Assembly (NCBI GenBank): GCA_012960055.1 | Contig: DUCA01000115.1 | Coordinates: 1-25,168, forward strand | Direction of reading: 5' to 3' | Origin: Cycloclasticus sp. | GTDB taxonomy: Bacteria; Pseudomonadota; Gammaproteobacteria; Methylococcales; Cycloclasticaceae | DNA length: 25,168 nt | Shown here: piece by piece, positions 1-7,597 of the stretch | Position numbering within the stretch: the first letter of the stretch is position 1 | Layout of the letters: every line of letters starts with the position of its first letter | The notes under the pieces: generated by a model | What the model was told of the DNA's origin: nothing | Seen by the model: only the letters and a program-made list of their open reading frames with translations | The model's database searches: none | Position numbers and translations under genes: made by a program

Positions 1-885
1 CGAAAAGGTATGACGCTTTTGTTCCAGCATTTCTGAGCCATTTAGATCAATGCTTTTTTGCTCACACCAACTCGCCAGTTCATCATAGGTTTCAAACTCT
101 GGAAACACCCACAAGCCACCCCAAAGGCCGATTGGCGAGTTTTGCTTAAGAAAAAATTCGTTTTTATTCTTCGAAACCAACCAATAACGACTTTTTATCG
201 GCAAACTTGTGCGTTTTTTGGGTGTCGGTAGTAGCGAAACTAGGCCGTGTTTAAGCGCCAAACAACTTTCTTTTAGCGGGCAATCATCACAACGTGGTTT
301 TGAACGAGTACAGACCGTGGCGCCTAAATCCATCATCGCCTGATTGTAATTTCCGGCTCTATTTTCTGGCGTTGACTGCTCGGATAACGCCCAGAGTTTT
401 TTTAACGTTGCCGCGCTACCCGACCAACCTTGTATTGCAAAGTAACGGCATAAAACACGCTTCACGTTGCCATCAAGAATGGCCGTCGATTGCCCCATCG
501 CCAGGCTTGCGATAGCGCCGGCGGTTGAACGCCCTATTCCTGGCAATTCAATCAAGTCAACTAAACTTGTCGGGAACAAGCCCTGATATTCATTAACGAC
601 AATGTTGGCTGTTTTGTATAAATTGCGTGCCCGTGCGTAATATCCTAAGCCCGACCAAAAGTGCAACACGTCATCTATCGATGCGTTCGCCAAACACTCC
701 ACGCTTGGGAAATGCTTAAGAAAGCGCTGAAAATAAGGAATAACCGTTGCCACTTGGGTTTGTTGCAACATGATTTCCGACAACCAAACCTGATAGGGCG
801 TGGGCGTTTGTTGCCACGGCAAATCTTTTCTACCGTGCTGATCGTACCAATTTAAAACCTGAGACTGAAATTTCTCAGGCTCCAT
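1..885 (-). CDS. mutY: Adenine DNA glycosylase MutY (C-terminal end outside window)
   Basis: MutY removes adenine mispaired with 8-oxoguanine or guanine in base-excision repair. The frame is open from ATG at 885 to the window edge (295 codons), so the C-terminal end is missing. The N-terminal catalytic domain shows SEIMLQQTQV with the family's catalytic Glu, a helix-hairpin-helix LPGIGRSTAG, and LDGNVKRV with the catalytic Asp at residue 138. The [4Fe-4S] ligands are C192, C199, C202 and C208 (C-X6-C-X2-C-X5-C), the same spacing as in E. coli MutY. The last part seen is the start of the NUDIX-like C-terminal domain that reads 8-oxoG. It lies 23 bp downstream of the asmA-like gene on the same strand, so the two are probably co-transcribed, an association also known from Pseudomonas. 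Nothing looks damaged in the visible part. Confidence 0.97.
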   Translation of the reverse strand, partial: MEPEKFQSQVLNWYDQHGRKDLPWQQTPTPYQVWLSEIMLQQTQVATVIPYFQRFLKHFPSVECLANASIDDVLHFWSGLGYYARARNLYKTANIVVNEYQGLFPTSLVDLIELPGIGRSTAGAIASLAMGQSTAILDGNVKRVLCRYFAIQGWSGSAATLKKLWALSEQSTPENRAGNYNQAMMDLGATVCTRSKPRCDDCPLKESCLALKHGLVSLLPTPKKRTSLPIKSRYWLVSKNKNEFFLKQNSPIGLWGGLWVFPEFETYDELASWCEQKSIDLNGSEMLEQKRHTFS

Positions 886-908
886 GTCGCGCTCTTTAAA
901 TTGATCGG

Positions 909-2795
909 TTAAAACAGTCCTTTTAATAAATCACCCACTTTGCCTTTCAATTTTTCATCAATCTTTTTGTTAAAAATGTCTTTTAATTCTTGCTTTTTCT
1001 CTTCAATCTTTGCTTTTTGGCTTTCCATAACCATCGATTTAACGTCTAAGCTGATGCTAGGGTTATTGAACGTGCCCGCTACATTCACCGGAATTAGCAT
1101 GTTTTTTATGTCCTCTGAATCCGCTTCTTCCACGCTTGACGCTTTTGTTCTTTGTAACGTTAGTTGGTAGTCGATTTTCTCACTCACAAGGTGTGCTGTA
1201 CCCGCTCCTTTGATATTTACCCAGGGTGTCGCTACAAGCAAATCATTATTATTAACCAAACCATTGGTCATTCGTACCGTGCCTGACATTTCTGAGAAAG
1301 CGGTCTTACCCGCGCCTTCCGCGAACGCTGCCGCAAAATCACCGTTTAAGACCGCCTGCGCTTGCTTCATCAGCGCGCCCGCATCAACCCCCGTGACGGT
1401 ACCATCATTAAAACTAAATTCTGCTGTGCCATTTAACGCTGATTTAAATGCTAACACCGTATTACCACGCGTCGTTAAATCGGCTTTTATATTGGCCACA
1501 CCCGCTATCGGTGATTCACCTAATAAATCAATTAACAAGAGCTCAACATTAATCCCTGTCGCCTTCTCTTTGACGGTAATTTTAGCTGTGTTTTGACGCG
1601 CATCAACAACCGTTGTGCCGGCGTAACTGCCGCTATAAAATTTCTTAATGCTTTGCTCCGATTTAAGCACGCCATTGTTTGCCAGCACGTTGACGCTGGC
1701 TTGTTGCGCTTTTAAACCATTAATAACCAATGCCCCAACGTTAAATACGCCATCTATATTCAACCCACGGATTATTTGCAGCGGTATCAACACCACTGCC
1801 GCAGCGGGTGGAACGGTCGTTCTTTTTTTACTTTGGCCGCTGTCAGTAGTCGCTTTAGGCAAATAGCGATCCACATTAATCGTGTCGACGGTTAAATCAA
1901 ACTTAACCGCGGGCTGTGCGAAATTATTAACCGATGCCTGTCCAGACAGTGTGGAATCATCAAATTTAATACTCAATAGGTTCAGCGTTAAGCTTCCCGC
2001 GTCGGCTAAATCTACAATCAAATGACTGGCGATATCCATTTTCATTGCGCCGTCTGGCACCGGATCACCCACGGCATCAATCGCCATCGTCAAACTTTGG
2101 AAATCAAACGTATTCAAGGTCGAATTAATAACTAAATCGGCATCCAACTTTAAGCGAATCGTCGCCTTCGGCTTGCTACTGTCAACCGTAAACGCCAACT
2201 CAATGCCCATTGGCTGGCCGAGCGATAAAGCATCGGTCGTTAGGTCTAAATCTGCGAGGCTATATTTTTCGCCTTGGCTTGCATCATGCCAAGTAATATT
2301 TGCATCCACTATATGTAGGCCGCCTATAGCTATTGCGCCCATCGCCGCACTGGGCGCTGCGCCGCCTTTCACGCTCGCTGACTGCTGAGAATCCTTATCT
2401 GACGATTGCGCCATATCATCCCAGTTAGACCGCCCAGCCTTATTCTTAGCGAGATTTAAGCGCATGCCTTTTAAAACAACCGTACTGACTTCGACTTGCT
2501 GGCTGAGTAAAGGCAAGAGCTTAACTTTCACCTTTGCCTGTTTAATTTCTGCAAAATACTCGGCTTTAAAACCCTTTGCATTACTCAAACTAACGTCATT
2601 GATGCCCACACCAATCCACGGAAAAACAGAGAGGCTCAAATCACCATTAATGGACAAATCCCGACCCGTTTTCTCTTTTACCGCCGCTTGAATTTCTTCT
2701 TTATAGTCATTCGGATCAATCAACACTGGTAGCGCAATGACAGCGACAACAATAATGAAAACCAAGCCAACTAAAATTTTTATACGTTTACCCAT
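909..2795 (-). CDS. AsmA family protein
   Basis: This 628-residue protein belongs to the AsmA family, inner-membrane-anchored periplasmic proteins related to the bridge-like lipid transport proteins (AsmA, TamB, YhdP) and implicated in outer-membrane lipid homeostasis. It has an N-terminal membrane anchor (about residues 5-25, ILVGLVFIIVVAVIALPVLI). The typical AsmA opening follows: DPNDYKEEI, then TGRDLSINGDLSLSVFPWIG and the DVSLSNAKGF block. The middle is beta-rich and low in Cys. The AsmA C-terminal region (about residues 420-600) ends in a Lys-rich amphipathic tail. The ATG at 2795 has an AAGGAAA ribosome-binding site about 8 bases upstream. mutY follows 23 bp downstream. Family membership is clear; the exact substrate is not known from sequence. 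Confidence 0.92.
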   Translation of the reverse strand: MGKRIKILVGLVFIIVVAVIALPVLIDPNDYKEEIQAAVKEKTGRDLSINGDLSLSVFPWIGVGINDVSLSNAKGFKAEYFAEIKQAKVKVKLLPLLSQQVEVSTVVLKGMRLNLAKNKAGRSNWDDMAQSSDKDSQQSASVKGGAAPSAAMGAIAIGGLHIVDANITWHDASQGEKYSLADLDLTTDALSLGQPMGIELAFTVDSSKPKATIRLKLDADLVINSTLNTFDFQSLTMAIDAVGDPVPDGAMKMDIASHLIVDLADAGSLTLNLLSIKFDDSTLSGQASVNNFAQPAVKFDLTVDTINVDRYLPKATTDSGQSKKRTTVPPAAAVVLIPLQIIRGLNIDGVFNVGALVINGLKAQQASVNVLANNGVLKSEQSIKKFYSGSYAGTTVVDARQNTAKITVKEKATGINVELLLIDLLGESPIAGVANIKADLTTRGNTVLAFKSALNGTAEFSFNDGTVTGVDAGALMKQAQAVLNGDFAAAFAEGAGKTAFSEMSGTVRMTNGLVNNNDLLVATPWVNIKGAGTAHLVSEKIDYQLTLQRTKASSVEEADSEDIKNMLIPVNVAGTFNNPSISLDVKSMVMESQKAKIEEKKQELKDIFNKKIDEKLKGKVGDLLKGLF

Positions 2796-2867
2796 GAGAA
2801 ATTTCCTTTTCTTTTCAACAACACATCACCGTGCTGAGTACAAATTATCTTAACAAAATCTAACGCC

Positions 2868-2889
2868 AAAAAACGCTCACTCTTAAGCG
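2868..2889 (-). terminator. Intrinsic terminator downstream of the HDOD pseudogene
   Basis: Read on the minus strand, 2889-2874 forms a 6-bp stem (one G-U pair) with a 4-base loop, followed directly by six T (2873-2868). It lies 30 bp past the last stop of the HDOD remnant and upstream of the asmA-like gene. It separates these two minus-strand units and marks where the once-functional HDOD gene ended. Confidence 0.55.
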
Positions 2890-2918
2890 CCAAGCAATCG
2901 TTGAATCTCATTGCTTTC

Positions 2919-3450
2919 TTACTGAGAATCAATCAGTATTTGCAATCTGCCATCGGGATCTAGGTTCAACTTGGCCAATGCAGGAATTTCATCCAATGGC
3001 GGGCACGCCGATATCTTGTAACAAGCCCGCTAACGGCGTTGGGCTTGGCTGAATCTTTTTCAGCCCGACGGGCTAAGAAAAAAGCAATGACAGCCAATTT
3101 GTGTGCGGCGTGAAGTAGTTTCTGTCCCGCTTTATTCGCCGACTTAAAAACAAAGCGCGGTATAAAGGGATTGAAAGATAATAGGTTTCGCGCATCCCCA
3201 TTCGAGCCATCGCGCCCTCTAAGTCTTTCGGTGGATTGGGCGTTAAAAAGCGCAAACTAGTCGCTGTTTTTACGCTATAAGCAGACCGTCCCGCATCATT
3301 TTTAATCATCTTTGCGCTCAATTTAACGTTGTAATTGGGCTTGTTCATCACCGCAAGAATTTTCACGCTGACCTCGGGTGCCGCAGGCAGTAATGGCTTA
3401 TCCGCCTTAATAGTTTGGGCGGTTTTTTCGAGCAATGACGCTGAACTCAT
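2919..3450 (-). pseudogene. HDOD-domain protein, frameshifted and truncated
   Basis: The first frame starts at ATG 3450 (AGGA about 10 bases upstream) and runs to a stop at 3073. It carries an HDOD opening, LLPAAPEVSVKILAVMN, and the later block EGAMARMGMRETYYLS, which matches the usual ARLGLR segment. The frame then breaks. The expected continuation appears in other frames: VIAFFLARRAEKDSAKPNA, then PLAGLLQDIGVPAIG, then a third frame with EIPALAKLNLDPDGRLQI ending at a TAA at 2919-2921. The GLLQDIG segment corresponds to the GLLHDIG motif of HDOD proteins. At least two or three frameshifts are needed, and the C-terminal third of a normal HDOD protein (about 280 residues) is absent. HDOD proteins are signalling or scaffold proteins, often involved in motility or virulence control. 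An in-frame start at 3486 is also possible. Confidence 0.75.
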
Positions 3451-3628
3451 ATGACGTCCTGTCGAGTTTAGAGATAAACGAAGCAAAGACCCGTAGTGAA
3501 CAAGTGGCCACTTAAAAACCTCAGGCCCTCAGGCATCTATTCTTGTTTATCAAAAAATAAAATTAGTTGGCTAATTTGAAGAGAAATAGCAGGCAAAATC
3601 AAACGATTAGATGTATTATTTCCAACCT

Positions 3629-3657
3629 TTTACAATTTTTACCGAATACGCTATTAA
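3629..3657 (+). promoter_or_regulatory. Sigma70-type promoter of the aroG-thiSG-trmB unit
   Basis: The candidate -35 is TTTACA (3629-3634) and the -10 is TATTAA (3652-3657), with a 17-bp spacer. Transcription would start near 3664. That leaves too short a leader for ATG 3670, so it favours ATG 3682 as the aroG start. The surrounding 3487-3669 is AT-rich and otherwise holds no gene. This is a motif-only prediction. Confidence 0.5.
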
Positions 3658-3664
3658 CGTATTC
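3644..3664. promoter_or_regulatory. Perfect inverted repeat over the aroG -10 region (putative operator)
   Basis: GAATACG (3644-3650) and CGTATTC (3658-3664) are perfect inverted 7-mers separated by 7 bases. The spacer contains the -10 element, so a dimeric protein bound here would block RNA polymerase. It does not match the E. coli TyrR box (TGTAAA-N6-TTTACA) or the TrpR operator as I know them. An operator role is inferred from position and symmetry only. Confidence 0.4.
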
Positions 3665-3681
3665 AAGCAATGGACTTTAAC

Positions 3682-4761
3682 ATGAGCACAATTCAAACCG
3701 ACGACACCCGCATTTTAAGCACTCAGGAAATCATTTCGCCTGACAAACTTCACCAAGAATTGCCTATTAGCAAGACCGCTGCCGCCACAACGGCTACAGC
3801 AAGGAAAGCCATTCACAACGTGCTTCACGGTGAAGACGATCGCTTACTCGTGGTAATCGGTCCCTGTTCAGTTCATGACACCGTCGCGGCACTGGATTAC
3901 GCTTCTCGTCTCAAGCCCTACATAGACCGCCTTGCCGATGATTTAATTATCGTCATGCGGGTGTATTTTGAAAAACCGAGAACCACTGTCGGCTGGAAAG
4001 GCTTAATCAACGACCCAGATCTTGACGAAAGTTTCAATATCAATAAAGGCGTACACACAGCGCGTGAATTACTCCTGACCCTTAATTCTCAAGGAGTGCC
4101 CGCGGCCACTGAGTATCTGGATTTGATCACGCCTCAATACATCTCTGACTTAATCGCTTGGGGCGCGATTGGCGCAAGAACCACCGAAAGCCAAACTCAC
4201 CGCGAGTTATCCTCTGGTTTATCTTGCCCCGTTGGCTTCAAAAACGGCACCGATGGTACGATTAAAGTTGCCATTGACGCGATTGGCGCGGCAGTACGCC
4301 CCCATCATTTCTTATCGGTCACCAAGCAAGGTCGCTCAGCCATCTTCAAAACAGCGGGTAACGAAGATTGTCATTTGATTTTACGCGGCGGAAAAGCCCC
4401 AAATTATGACGCGGAAAGCGTTGAATCCGCGGCTAACGAACTAGGCAAAGCCGGTGTTAACCTGCATCTGATGATTGATTTCAGTCACGCCAATAGCAGC
4501 AAAAAACACGAGCGCCAAATGATTGTGGGTAGCGATGTCGCCGGACAAATTGCTGGCGGCGACCTACGCATCAGTGGCGTGATGATCGAAAGCCATTTGG
4601 TAGCCGGTCGCCAAGACCAGGTTGCAGGTCAAGAACTTGTCTACGGCCAAAGTATTACCGACGCCTGTATCGATTGGGACAGCAGCGTTGAACTGCTTGA
4701 AGAATTAGCCGCCGCTGTTCGCGCTCGCCGTGAAGGCCATATTGACACGGCAAACGATTAG
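3682..4761 (+). CDS. aroG: 3-deoxy-7-phosphoheptulonate synthase (class I DAHP synthase)
   Basis: This enzyme condenses phosphoenolpyruvate and erythrose 4-phosphate, the first step of the shikimate pathway. It aligns end to end with the E. coli AroG/AroF/AroH family. The metal Cys is in VVIGPCS (C62 here, C61 in E. coli AroG). Other family signatures are VYFEKPRTTVGWKGLINDP, GAIGARTTESQTHRELASG-like, FKNGTDGTIKVA, ILRGGKAPNY, MIDFSHANS and GVMIESHL. The C-terminus SITDACIDW is typical. ATG 3682 (359 residues) is preferred because GGA lies about 8 bases upstream and the predicted transcript starts near 3664. ATG 3670 would add MDFN. The first gene of an apparent operon, it is 8 bp from thiSG. 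The feedback type (Phe, Tyr or Trp) cannot be decided from sequence alone. Together with aroB and aroK it supplies chorismate. Confidence 0.96.
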   Translation: MSTIQTDDTRILSTQEIISPDKLHQELPISKTAAATTATARKAIHNVLHGEDDRLLVVIGPCSVHDTVAALDYASRLKPYIDRLADDLIIVMRVYFEKPRTTVGWKGLINDPDLDESFNINKGVHTARELLLTLNSQGVPAATEYLDLITPQYISDLIAWGAIGARTTESQTHRELSSGLSCPVGFKNGTDGTIKVAIDAIGAAVRPHHFLSVTKQGRSAIFKTAGNEDCHLILRGGKAPNYDAESVESAANELGKAGVNLHLMIDFSHANSSKKHERQMIVGSDVAGQIAGGDLRISGVMIESHLVAGRQDQVAGQELVYGQSITDACIDWDSSVELLEELAAAVRARREGHIDTAND

Positions 4762-4769
4762 ATATTTTT

Positions 4770-5744
4770 ATGGATATTCAGGTTAACGGTAACAATCTTT
4801 CGTGCGAAAACGGCGCAACGCTTGAACAACTCATTAAACAGATGGGCTTATTCGGCAAACGCATTGCTATTGAGCTAAACGAAGAGATTAAACCCACTGA
4901 TCAATTCAATACCATTCAACTCAAAGAAGGCGATACTGTGGAAGTTGTTCAAGCTATTGGTGGTGGCCAACCCGGCGAGTTTGTCGTTGCTGGTCAAACT
5001 TTTTCATCCCGCTTATTAGTCGGCACTGGCAAGTATAAAGACATGGCGGAGACAAAAGCGGCCATCGAAATGAGTGGCGCCGAAATTGTTACCGTCGCCA
5101 TTCGTCGTACCAATATCGGCCAAAACCCAGGCGAGCCAAACTTGCTCGACGTTATTTCGCCCGATAAATACACCATTTTGCCCAACACTGCTGGCTGCTT
5201 TACGGCCAAAGACGCGCTGAGAACATGCCGACTTGCGCGTGAATTACTCGGTGGACATAAGCTCGTTAAGCTTGAAGTCTTGGGCGATAAAAAAACCCTC
5301 TTCCCCGATATTACCGCAACCTTAGAATCTGCTGAAATTTTAGTTAAGGAAGGTTTTGACGTGATGGTCTATACCAACGATGACCCCATTATCGCCAAAC
5401 GCCTAGAAGAAATGGGGTGTGTCGCCGTGATGCCACTTGCCGCACCGATTGGTTCAGGTCTCGGTATTCGCAACCCATATAACATCCTAACCATCATTGA
5501 AAACGCTAATGTCCCCATCATTGTGGACGCTGGCGTTGGCACCGCATCTGACGCGGTGATTGGCATGGAATTAGGCTGTGATGGTATTTTAATGAACACT
5601 GCCATTGCCCACGCAAACAACCCTGTGCTTATGGCATCATCGATGAAAAAAGCCGTGCAAGCAGGCCACGAAGCCTTCTTGGCGGGTCGTATGCCTCGGC
5701 GCCGCTATGCCTCCGCTTCCTCGCCACTGGATGGCTTAATCTAA
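4770..5744 (+). CDS. thiG: Fused ThiS sulfur carrier / ThiG thiazole synthase
   Basis: This protein builds the thiazole of thiamin. Residues 1-66 are a complete ThiS-like ubiquitin-fold sulfur carrier (MDIQVNGNNL...VVQAIGGG), ending in the Gly-Gly that is normally the free, thiocarboxylated C-terminus. Residues about 71-324 are ThiG, a TIM-barrel thiazole synthase, with SSRLLVGTGKY, the Schiff-base Lys in LVKLEVLGD (K167), PIIVDAGVGT (D253) and the C-terminal ASASSPLDG. The junction GGGQPGEFVVAG has no in-frame ATG, GTG or TTG, so no separate ThiG start is visible. The linker is only about five residues. The gene starts 8 bp after aroG with no obvious Shine-Dalgarno, suggesting translational coupling, and is followed 16 bp later by trmB. 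The order thiS-thiG-trmB is conserved in Pseudomonas. Both halves look intact; the fusion is the odd point. Confidence 0.95.
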   Translation: MDIQVNGNNLSCENGATLEQLIKQMGLFGKRIAIELNEEIKPTDQFNTIQLKEGDTVEVVQAIGGGQPGEFVVAGQTFSSRLLVGTGKYKDMAETKAAIEMSGAEIVTVAIRRTNIGQNPGEPNLLDVISPDKYTILPNTAGCFTAKDALRTCRLARELLGGHKLVKLEVLGDKKTLFPDITATLESAEILVKEGFDVMVYTNDDPIIAKRLEEMGCVAVMPLAAPIGSGLGIRNPYNILTIIENANVPIIVDAGVGTASDAVIGMELGCDGILMNTAIAHANNPVLMASSMKKAVQAGHEAFLAGRMPRRRYASASSPLDGLI

Positions 5745-5760
5745 CCATACTCAATTAAGC

Positions 5761-6447
5761 GTGACTGATAATAACCCAAATTTTTTGCGCCGCATACGAA
5801 GTTTCGTTAAGCGCGAGGGCCGCTTAACGCCCGGTCAAGAAACCGCCATTAAAACCGCATGGCCAACTTTTGGGCTTGATGCCGGCACACCCATAAACCC
5901 TACTGAATTATTTGCTAACGACAACCCCATCACGCTGGAAATTGGTTTTGGTAATGGCGAAAGCTTGGTGGACATGGCGACGAATAACCCAGATAGAAAT
6001 TACATCGGCATTGAAGTGCATCGCCCCGGCGTTGGCCACTTGTTACGACGCGTATTAGAAAAAGAACTGCGTAATGTTCGTGTCTTTGATACCGACGCCA
6101 TTGATGTCCTACAACTCGCTATCCCAGACCACAGTCTCGACTGCGTACAACTGTTCTTCCCAGATCCTTGGCATAAAAAACGCCACCATAAACGCCGCAT
6201 CGTGCAAACAACATTTTTAGACCTGATCCATGCAAAGTTAAAAACGGGCGGTAGCTTTCACGCAGCAACCGATTGGGAAAATTACGCTGAACATATGATG
6301 GACAGGCTAAACGCGCACAGCGGGTTTGCTAACTCAATTAAAACGGGGTACGCCGAACGCCCCAATTACAGGCCGCTAACTAAATTTGAAAATCGCGGTT
6401 TACGGCTGGGCCATGGTGTTTGGGATTTAATCTTTATCGCTAACTAA
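5761..6447 (+). CDS. trmB: tRNA (guanine-N7)-methyltransferase TrmB
   Basis: TrmB forms m7G46 in the variable loop of tRNA using S-adenosylmethionine. The 228-residue protein is of family length. It has RRIRSFVKREGRLTPGQ near the N-terminus, the SAM-binding motif LEIGFGNGESLV, IGIEVHRPGVG, and the diagnostic VQLFFPDPWHKKRHHKRRI. It also has HAATDWENYAEHM and a C-terminal TKFENRGLRLGHGVWDL. The start is GTG at 5761, 16 bp after the thiSG stop. No ATG fits the N-terminus, and the Shine-Dalgarno is weak. It is the third gene of the aroG-thiSG-trmB unit. No damage is seen. Confidence 0.96.
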   Translation: MTDNNPNFLRRIRSFVKREGRLTPGQETAIKTAWPTFGLDAGTPINPTELFANDNPITLEIGFGNGESLVDMATNNPDRNYIGIEVHRPGVGHLLRRVLEKELRNVRVFDTDAIDVLQLAIPDHSLDCVQLFFPDPWHKKRHHKRRIVQTTFLDLIHAKLKTGGSFHAATDWENYAEHMMDRLNAHSGFANSIKTGYAERPNYRPLTKFENRGLRLGHGVWDLIFIAN

Positions 6448-6460
6448 CGGCCAACGGCAG

Positions 6461-6657
6461 TCATTCGCTTACATCAACCGCCACGCTAGGCGGTTGAATA
6501 TCAGTCAAGATTGTTTGCAAGGCATCGAGCCTTCGCTTGCCCATCTTTTTCTTGCTGTTTGTTTTGTCGATAACGGAAAGACTGCCTATTCATTAATCGC
6601 CTTGACCATTGATTGTTTCCACAAATCGTAACGGCCAAGTGGTCTGTTTAGATTCAT
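6461..6657 (-). pseudogene. Unidentified decayed coding remnant downstream of yggU
   Basis: The spacer between trmB and yggU holds two short minus-strand open stretches that read like protein but are in different frames. ATG 6657 gives MNLNRPLGRYDLWKQSMVK and stops at 6586. The next frame gives a Lys-rich stretch, SVIDKTNSKKKMGKRRL followed by DALQTILTDIQPPSVAVDV, and stops at 6461. The second stretch runs through the 6474-6497 hairpin. I do not recognise a family. Downstream of yggU in related genomes one would expect rdgB or metX, and neither is seen. It could simply be noncoding DNA. Confidence 0.25.
6474..6497 (+). terminator. Hairpin after trmB, possible terminator without a T tract
   Basis: TCAACCGCC and GGCGGTTGA form a perfect 9-bp stem with a 6-base loop, 27 bp after the trmB stop. 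No T run follows on either strand (AATATCAG on plus), so it is not a canonical intrinsic terminator. It may stabilise the 3' end of the operon transcript or act with Rho. Confidence 0.35.
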
Positions 6658-6720
6658 TTCATCAACCACCGGTTATTGAAAAGCGCTAATTTCCCTACGC
6701 GTTCGTCAGCATAAGGGTGA

Positions 6721-7008
6721 TCATTTAAAAAATCCTTCTGGCCACTGTGACGGCTGACACACGCTAATACGCTTACGGCGATTACGCTCGCCGGAAATAA
6801 TGGCAATGCTCGATTTTTTCACCCGAAATAATTTTCCAAGAAACTGGATAAGTTGCTTATTCGCCTCACCATCAACCGGCGGGGAGGTGAGTGCAATTTT
6901 GACGGCGTTATCGTGCAGACCAAGCAGCGCATTTCTACTCGCGCCCGGTTGCAAAAATACATTAAAGGTTAAGGTATCGCCTTGCCAAGAATAATAATCA
7001 GACGACAT
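6721..7008 (-). CDS. yggU: DUF167 family protein YggU
   Basis: This small 95-residue protein of the DUF167/YggU family has no firmly established function. It shows the family pattern: DTLTFNVFLQPGASRNALLG near the start, then VKIALTSPPVDGEANKQLI, then a C-terminal Val/Lys-Ser segment ending ISGERNRRKRI. The length is typical. It is the last gene of the yggS-proC-yggT-yggU unit, 28 bp after yggT, an order widely conserved in Gammaproteobacteria. The Shine-Dalgarno is weak, so translation may depend on the upstream gene. Confidence 0.92.
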   Translation of the reverse strand: MSSDYYSWQGDTLTFNVFLQPGASRNALLGLHDNAVKIALTSPPVDGEANKQLIQFLGKLFRVKKSSIAIISGERNRRKRISVCQPSQWPEGFFK

Positions 7009-7036
7009 ACAAACAAGGCTTTGCCACTAAGCGTTT

Positions 7037-7597
7037 TTACATCAGCGCGAAAAGGGGCGGCAACACCAGCATCTTTAACACTTGCAAACCGAGCAATGCC
7101 ACCATCGGGCTCAAATCAAACCCACCCATCGGCGGAATCAAACGTTGACAAGGCTTCAGCACCGGTTCTGTGATTTTATACAACAGCTCAACCACGGGAT
7201 TATGCGCGCTTGGACTAATCCAGCTTAAAATCACCGTCGCAAAAATACTGTAGATAAAAACATTAATAATATTGCTAATAACTTCGGTCAGGCTCCAAAT
7301 AAAAATCATCCAGAGACTCGCGTTCGGCTGCCCCATCACCATCATAAGGCCTAATGCCATTTGCAGCGCCAACACTAAAGCTAAGGCAGACAAATTAACA
7401 TATTTAATCGTTGGAAAAATCGGCTTTAACGCCTTCAGCGGCGCTTGAGTTACCTTAATAATAAAACTCGACACCGGGTTGCGCCAATCAGCACCGGAGT
7501 ACTGCAGTAACATGCGCAAAATCAACACGAAAATATACGCGCCAATCACCGTATTTACGATCAACATAAGCGGATTAGATAAATATCCTGCCGGCAT
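7037..7597 (-). CDS. yggT: YggT family integral membrane protein
   Basis: This 186-residue inner-membrane protein contains two YGGT repeats. The first is at about residues 5-90, with VIGAYIFVLILRMLLQYSGAD and NPVSSFIIKVTQAPLKALKPI. The second is at about residues 105-180, with VFIYSIFATVILSWISPSAHNPV and ITEPVLKPCQRLIPPMGG. Each repeat has a hydrophobic helix followed by the Pro-rich motif typical of the family. A role in osmotic or cation handling has been proposed for some homologues, but the function is uncertain. Its ATG overlaps the proC stop (TAATG), implying translational coupling. Confidence 0.94.
   Translation of the reverse strand: MPAGYLSNPLMLIVNTVIGAYIFVLILRMLLQYSGADWRNPVSSFIIKVTQAPLKALKPIFPTIKYVNLSALALVLALQMALGLMMVMGQPNASLWMIFIWSLTEVISNIINVFIYSIFATVILSWISPSAHNPVVELLYKITEPVLKPCQRLIPPMGGFDLSPMVALLGLQVLKMLVLPPLFALM

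Noticed and set aside
4965..4985. ThiS and ThiG as two overlapping genes rather than a fusion.
   Set aside because: The frame is continuous through the junction, with no stop after Gly-Gly and no ATG, GTG or TTG in frame near the ThiG start.
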